Shown piece by piece: positions 61,020 through 64,000 of a stretch of 64,000 bases of DNA; the first letter of the stretch is position 1, and each line of letters opens with the position of its first letter. Under the pieces are notes generated by a model. That model ran no database searches. It saw only the letters and a program-made list of their open reading frames with translations, and had not been told where the DNA came from. The position numbers and the translations under genes were made by a program. The DNA is taken from the NCBI RefSeq assembly GCF_021155765.1, contig NC_060114.1, forward strand, positions 14,145,501 through 14,209,500, read 5' to 3'. This DNA comes from Diprion similis (lineage: Eukaryota; Arthropoda; Insecta; Hymenoptera; Diprionidae).

Positions 61020-61078
61020 AAAAAGAGAAAAAGAAAGAGAGAAGGAAGATAGAAGGAAAGAAAGAATAAAAAGAAGGA
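61020..61078 (+). repeat. purine-rich low-complexity tract
   Basis: Almost pure A/G with imperfect aaag, gaag and ggaa repeats, inside the presumed 5' flank or leader of the gene starting at 62010. Confidence 0.75.
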
Positions 61079-62009
61079 ATAGCAATTTAACCAGTTTGCA
61101 GTGGTTATATAAAAGGGAATTCCTCTCATCGGATCGTCTGTTTAACAACCCCACGATAAATTCGTGGCGGTGTTAAAATAACGTCAAGGTCCCGGGATGC
61201 GCCGCGGATCGAAAAAGAAGATGAAAAGAAAGGGATAGAATAGAAGGCGGTAAGAAACAACGAAACACGGCTAACTTAAAGCTACACATCGCACGGTGTG
61301 TGTCACGAACCACGAACACAGTGTGTGTGTCGGTCTTATGTACGTACATAACAACGTACATGCGTGCAATACACGATGCCATGCAACTAATCGTAAGTAC
61401 CGTGGACGCGGTGCTGTTGCTAATACATAAAAAAATATAATCAGTAACAGCAGCAGTAGCTCGATCTGTGTTGATAATTGTGATTGGATTTTCGGTACAC
61501 ACAAAAGCAATTTAACGCAGAAATCAGTTGATAAACGGGACGATATTGAATCCTGCGGAGAAAACGGAGAGAAGAAACAGAGAAAGAAAAGAAAGCTCGG
61601 AAGACGTCTCGCAATGTTTCCTTCTTCAACCCCAGTTTAACCTCAGCCAAGATTTTATAACGCATCACTTTGTCTGCGGTATTTATTTATCCCCTTGTTA
61701 TTTCGTCCGTCTGAGGAGTTGGAGGTTCGTTGACTGTGCTAAGTCCACCAAGATCATTTTTTGGAATCCTAGTTTTGTCTTCTCTCCTTCTGGTATTCTG
61801 AAATTAAAAGGACAACATTGGTCTCCAACTATTCCGACAGCCAACGACGAGATTCGCGATACATTTACCCAGAGTTGGAAGAATTTAAAAATCATCTAGC
61901 GGATTAAAAGACATTGGTCATCAAAGCGCAATGACGATGACTGTAATCGAAGTTATAGCACTGACACCAGCGTGACAAGATTTAGGAGCCTGAATCACAC
62001 GCTGACAAA

Positions 62010-63961
62010 ATGAACTCAAAGGAAGACAACAATGGGCAAAGTTGCCCTAACGGCGACACAAGAATCGAGGGTCAACAGGAGGCGAACGAAAACAGATCTT
62101 CGCAGTGTGACGGGGGACCACACCAGGTAGCCAAGATCCCGAACAGACTGTCCAACGATCAGTTTAAACTAAATAATAACGTAGGTGAGGAGAATGGAGA
62201 CTTGCATCTCTCCCCACGATCGTCTTGCACCTTTGCCAACGGTCCCCAGAACCCACAGACGAAGAACTCAAGCGTCAATATGGGTCCCGATCATTTAAAC
62301 ACAAATTTGACCTGCGCTACTTATTCCGATACTTCCCAAACTAACGTGCATACCAATACAACCAGTCCATGCATCCTCGTCTATCCTAAATCGACCTCTG
62401 GCTACTCGAACTCAGTTTCCCCGTCAGCCCACTCAAACGTCGCCAATGTGTCGACAAGCATGGCTGAAAACGGAACCAAGGAAGACACTGACATGAGAAA
62501 CAATGTCGATTATGGATCTGGGATTGAGAAATGCCCGCCTAAAGTGGCCTGTGGTACAGAATCTAACGCCGATGGTAATCCCATTTGGAATTCCACCTCT
62601 TTCGTCCCTAATCGAGGTATGAACAACTTCGGAAGCAGCATCGGTTCCACCAGCCAAGGAACGTGCTGCTTTTTAAGACCTAATATCAATGGCAGCAGAG
62701 AAGCCGCTGGACCCAGCGGACTGCAGAGAGTAAGTTTTCTTGGAAACAGCTCTCTGCTCTGTGTCAATACGTTTATTCACTTTTTTATATCGTTCTTATA
62801 ATAGGTCTCGCAAAGGGAAGGCGACAGGCGAGATTCCAGTTCTGGAAATGAGGGAGACATGTCGGATGGCGAGGATTGCTGCTTTTATACTTACAAAGGA
62901 GTGGATGATCCTGCGCGATTGGATTTCAGACAGCAGTTAGGGCCTGTCGAAGGACAGAGAGAGGAAAGAGAGGCTGAACCCCAATATCACAGTGGAAGCT
63001 CGAGTCCAGAAATGGATTTTTTGGAAATGGATTTCGATCCTGGTCCGTCTTGTGAGCAGGTAATCAGGGGCAAATCATCTGTCCAATGTGGTTCATACAT
63101 CTTTTTTCCTTGTGATAACCACAATATTTCTCACCGATACTGCAAATTCTTTAGTCTGATCTGATTTTTTTTCTCCCCCAGGATACTGGAGACAGCGATA
63201 TGGCATCGATTAACGAAGATATTCAGAATATTGCGTTAGATAGTGTTGAGCCTGATCCTGTGCCACTGAATGATCTTAGCAGTGGAAGAGTCGCCTCCAG
63301 GCTCGACAATATACCATCGAATCAACAACCTACTCAGAACTCTGAAATATTGAACCAGAGGGCAACTCAGTCCTGTTCTAATCAAGAATGTACCTTTAAT
63401 CAAATTCCAAACCAGCCTAGTTCGTCAAACTGGATGCCGAGCACCAGTAGTAGAATAGGTATAATGCTTCCCATGTTAAAAATTGCACATCATTGTTATC
63501 CAACTCGTACGAGAAACCCTGTAATCGAGTGTTCGATTGAGGTTCTTGTCGAAAACTTGTATACACTTGGACGAGAAGTTCAGATCGACAGAATGCTTAC
63601 TATGAGAAATCATGTGAGACTCAAAATTTGAAAAAAAGTAAATTATCACAAAGTATATTCTCCGAATTTTACAGATAAGTGGGAGGCAACAGGACTGCAT
63701 CGCACAATGCTATGTCCACTCCAGGAGTCTTATGGACATCACAATACGAACGGCGATTTGATATCGCCTGGAGATAGCAGAGATTCGGATTCTGAGTTAT
63801 GGACACAAGACACGACAGGGACTGGAGGTTCAATACCTGAGAGTTCTAATTTGGATTCTAGAAAAGTAAATCTCAGTTCTACCCTTTACCACCGCATGAT
63901 GGCTAAGAAACTAATGCTCAACAAACAAACTGCTTTTAATCAAAGTGGCGACTCAAATCTT
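62010..63961 (+). CDS. unrecognised Ser/Asn-rich acidic protein, 5' part only (runs off the window)
   Basis: Exons are 62010-62729, 62805-63059, 63182-63458 and 63675-63961. They join in frame (phases 0, 0, 1) to give 513 residues, and the last exon ends at a good donor (gtaagt at 63962), so the gene continues to the right. Residues 1-240 are low-complexity, rich in Asn, Ser and Thr, and probably disordered. Residues about 241-325 look more constrained: GDMSDGEDCCFYTYKG, then an acidic PEMDFLEMDFDPG segment. The fourth exon opens DKWEATGLH and ends with YHRMMAKKLMLNKQ. I do not recognise the family. The ATG has a favourable aaaATG context, and the long N-terminal ORF with correct splicing makes it a real gene. 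A regulatory or adaptor role is possible but not shown. Confidence 0.8.
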
Positions 63962-64000
63962 GTAAGTATTACATTGCGCTAGCTCTATACAATCGCGAGG

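Larger units (their letters stand above)
60420..62009. other. divergent intergenic region / 5' UTR of the last gene
   Basis: It contains the upstream region of TM2D3 (-) and of the gene starting at 62010 (+). It holds a CTCF-like motif (listed), a purine-only tract at about 61020-61078 (imperfect AAAG/GGAA repeats) and a short GT run near 61318-61330. Stops upstream of 62010 support that ATG as the start. Open frames at 61528-61899 and on the opposite strand are not convincing. Confidence 0.5.

Noticed and set aside
61173-61899. Short ORFs on both strands upstream of 62010
   Set aside because: They are mutually overlapping, low-complexity and without family features; the region is more likely promoter and 5' UTR.

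Overview
The window is animal nuclear DNA and most likely comes from an insect. It is AT-rich, its genes are split by short GT-AG introns (mostly 60-500 bp), and every recognisable gene is metazoan (cubilin, Integrator subunit 14, an almondex/TM2D3 orthologue, a RAP-domain mitochondrial protein, pyroglutamyl-peptidase I). A hymenopteran such as a sawfly would fit the overall look, but that is only a guess.

Region 1 (0.36-19.4 kb, + strand) holds one complete cubilin gene. I could join it exon by exon in frame: 53 exons and about 3772 residues, with a signal peptide, an N-terminal oligomerisation region, 8 EGF-like repeats and 27 CUB domains. This is the canonical cubilin architecture. One intron appears to be of the GC-AG class, and one intron carries a decayed tRNA-like (SINE-like) repeat.

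Region 2 (about 20.2-41.6 kb) is a satellite array, one third of the window. It has about 67 head-to-tail copies of a 312-bp monomer, degenerate edges, and several layers of higher-order duplication (1.25, 2.5-2.8, 4.1-4.4 and 5.3 kb). The many short overlapping ORFs on both strands there are a by-product of the monomer being a multiple of three.

Region 3 (41.6-53.2 kb) has no recognisable protein gene. It contains satellite relics, a degenerate short tandem repeat, simple repeats (a 22-base C run, TA, TTTA and GGGGAT tracts) and a pair of about 265-bp inverted repeats 3.3 kb apart. The inverted repeats share a CRE palindrome and a GGCGCC motif.

Region 4 (52.4-64 kb) is a compact gene cluster: PGPEP1 (+), INTS14 (-), a FASTK-family RAP-domain protein (+), TM2D3/almondex (-) and the 5' part of an unrecognised Ser/Asn-rich protein (+) that runs off the right edge. 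PGPEP1/INTS14 and FASTK-like/TM2D3 converge with short 3' gaps. INTS14/FASTK-like and TM2D3/the last gene are divergent. The latter intergenic region has a strong CTCF-like motif. The genes do not form a pathway; they are a typical housekeeping neighbourhood next to a heterochromatin-like satellite block.
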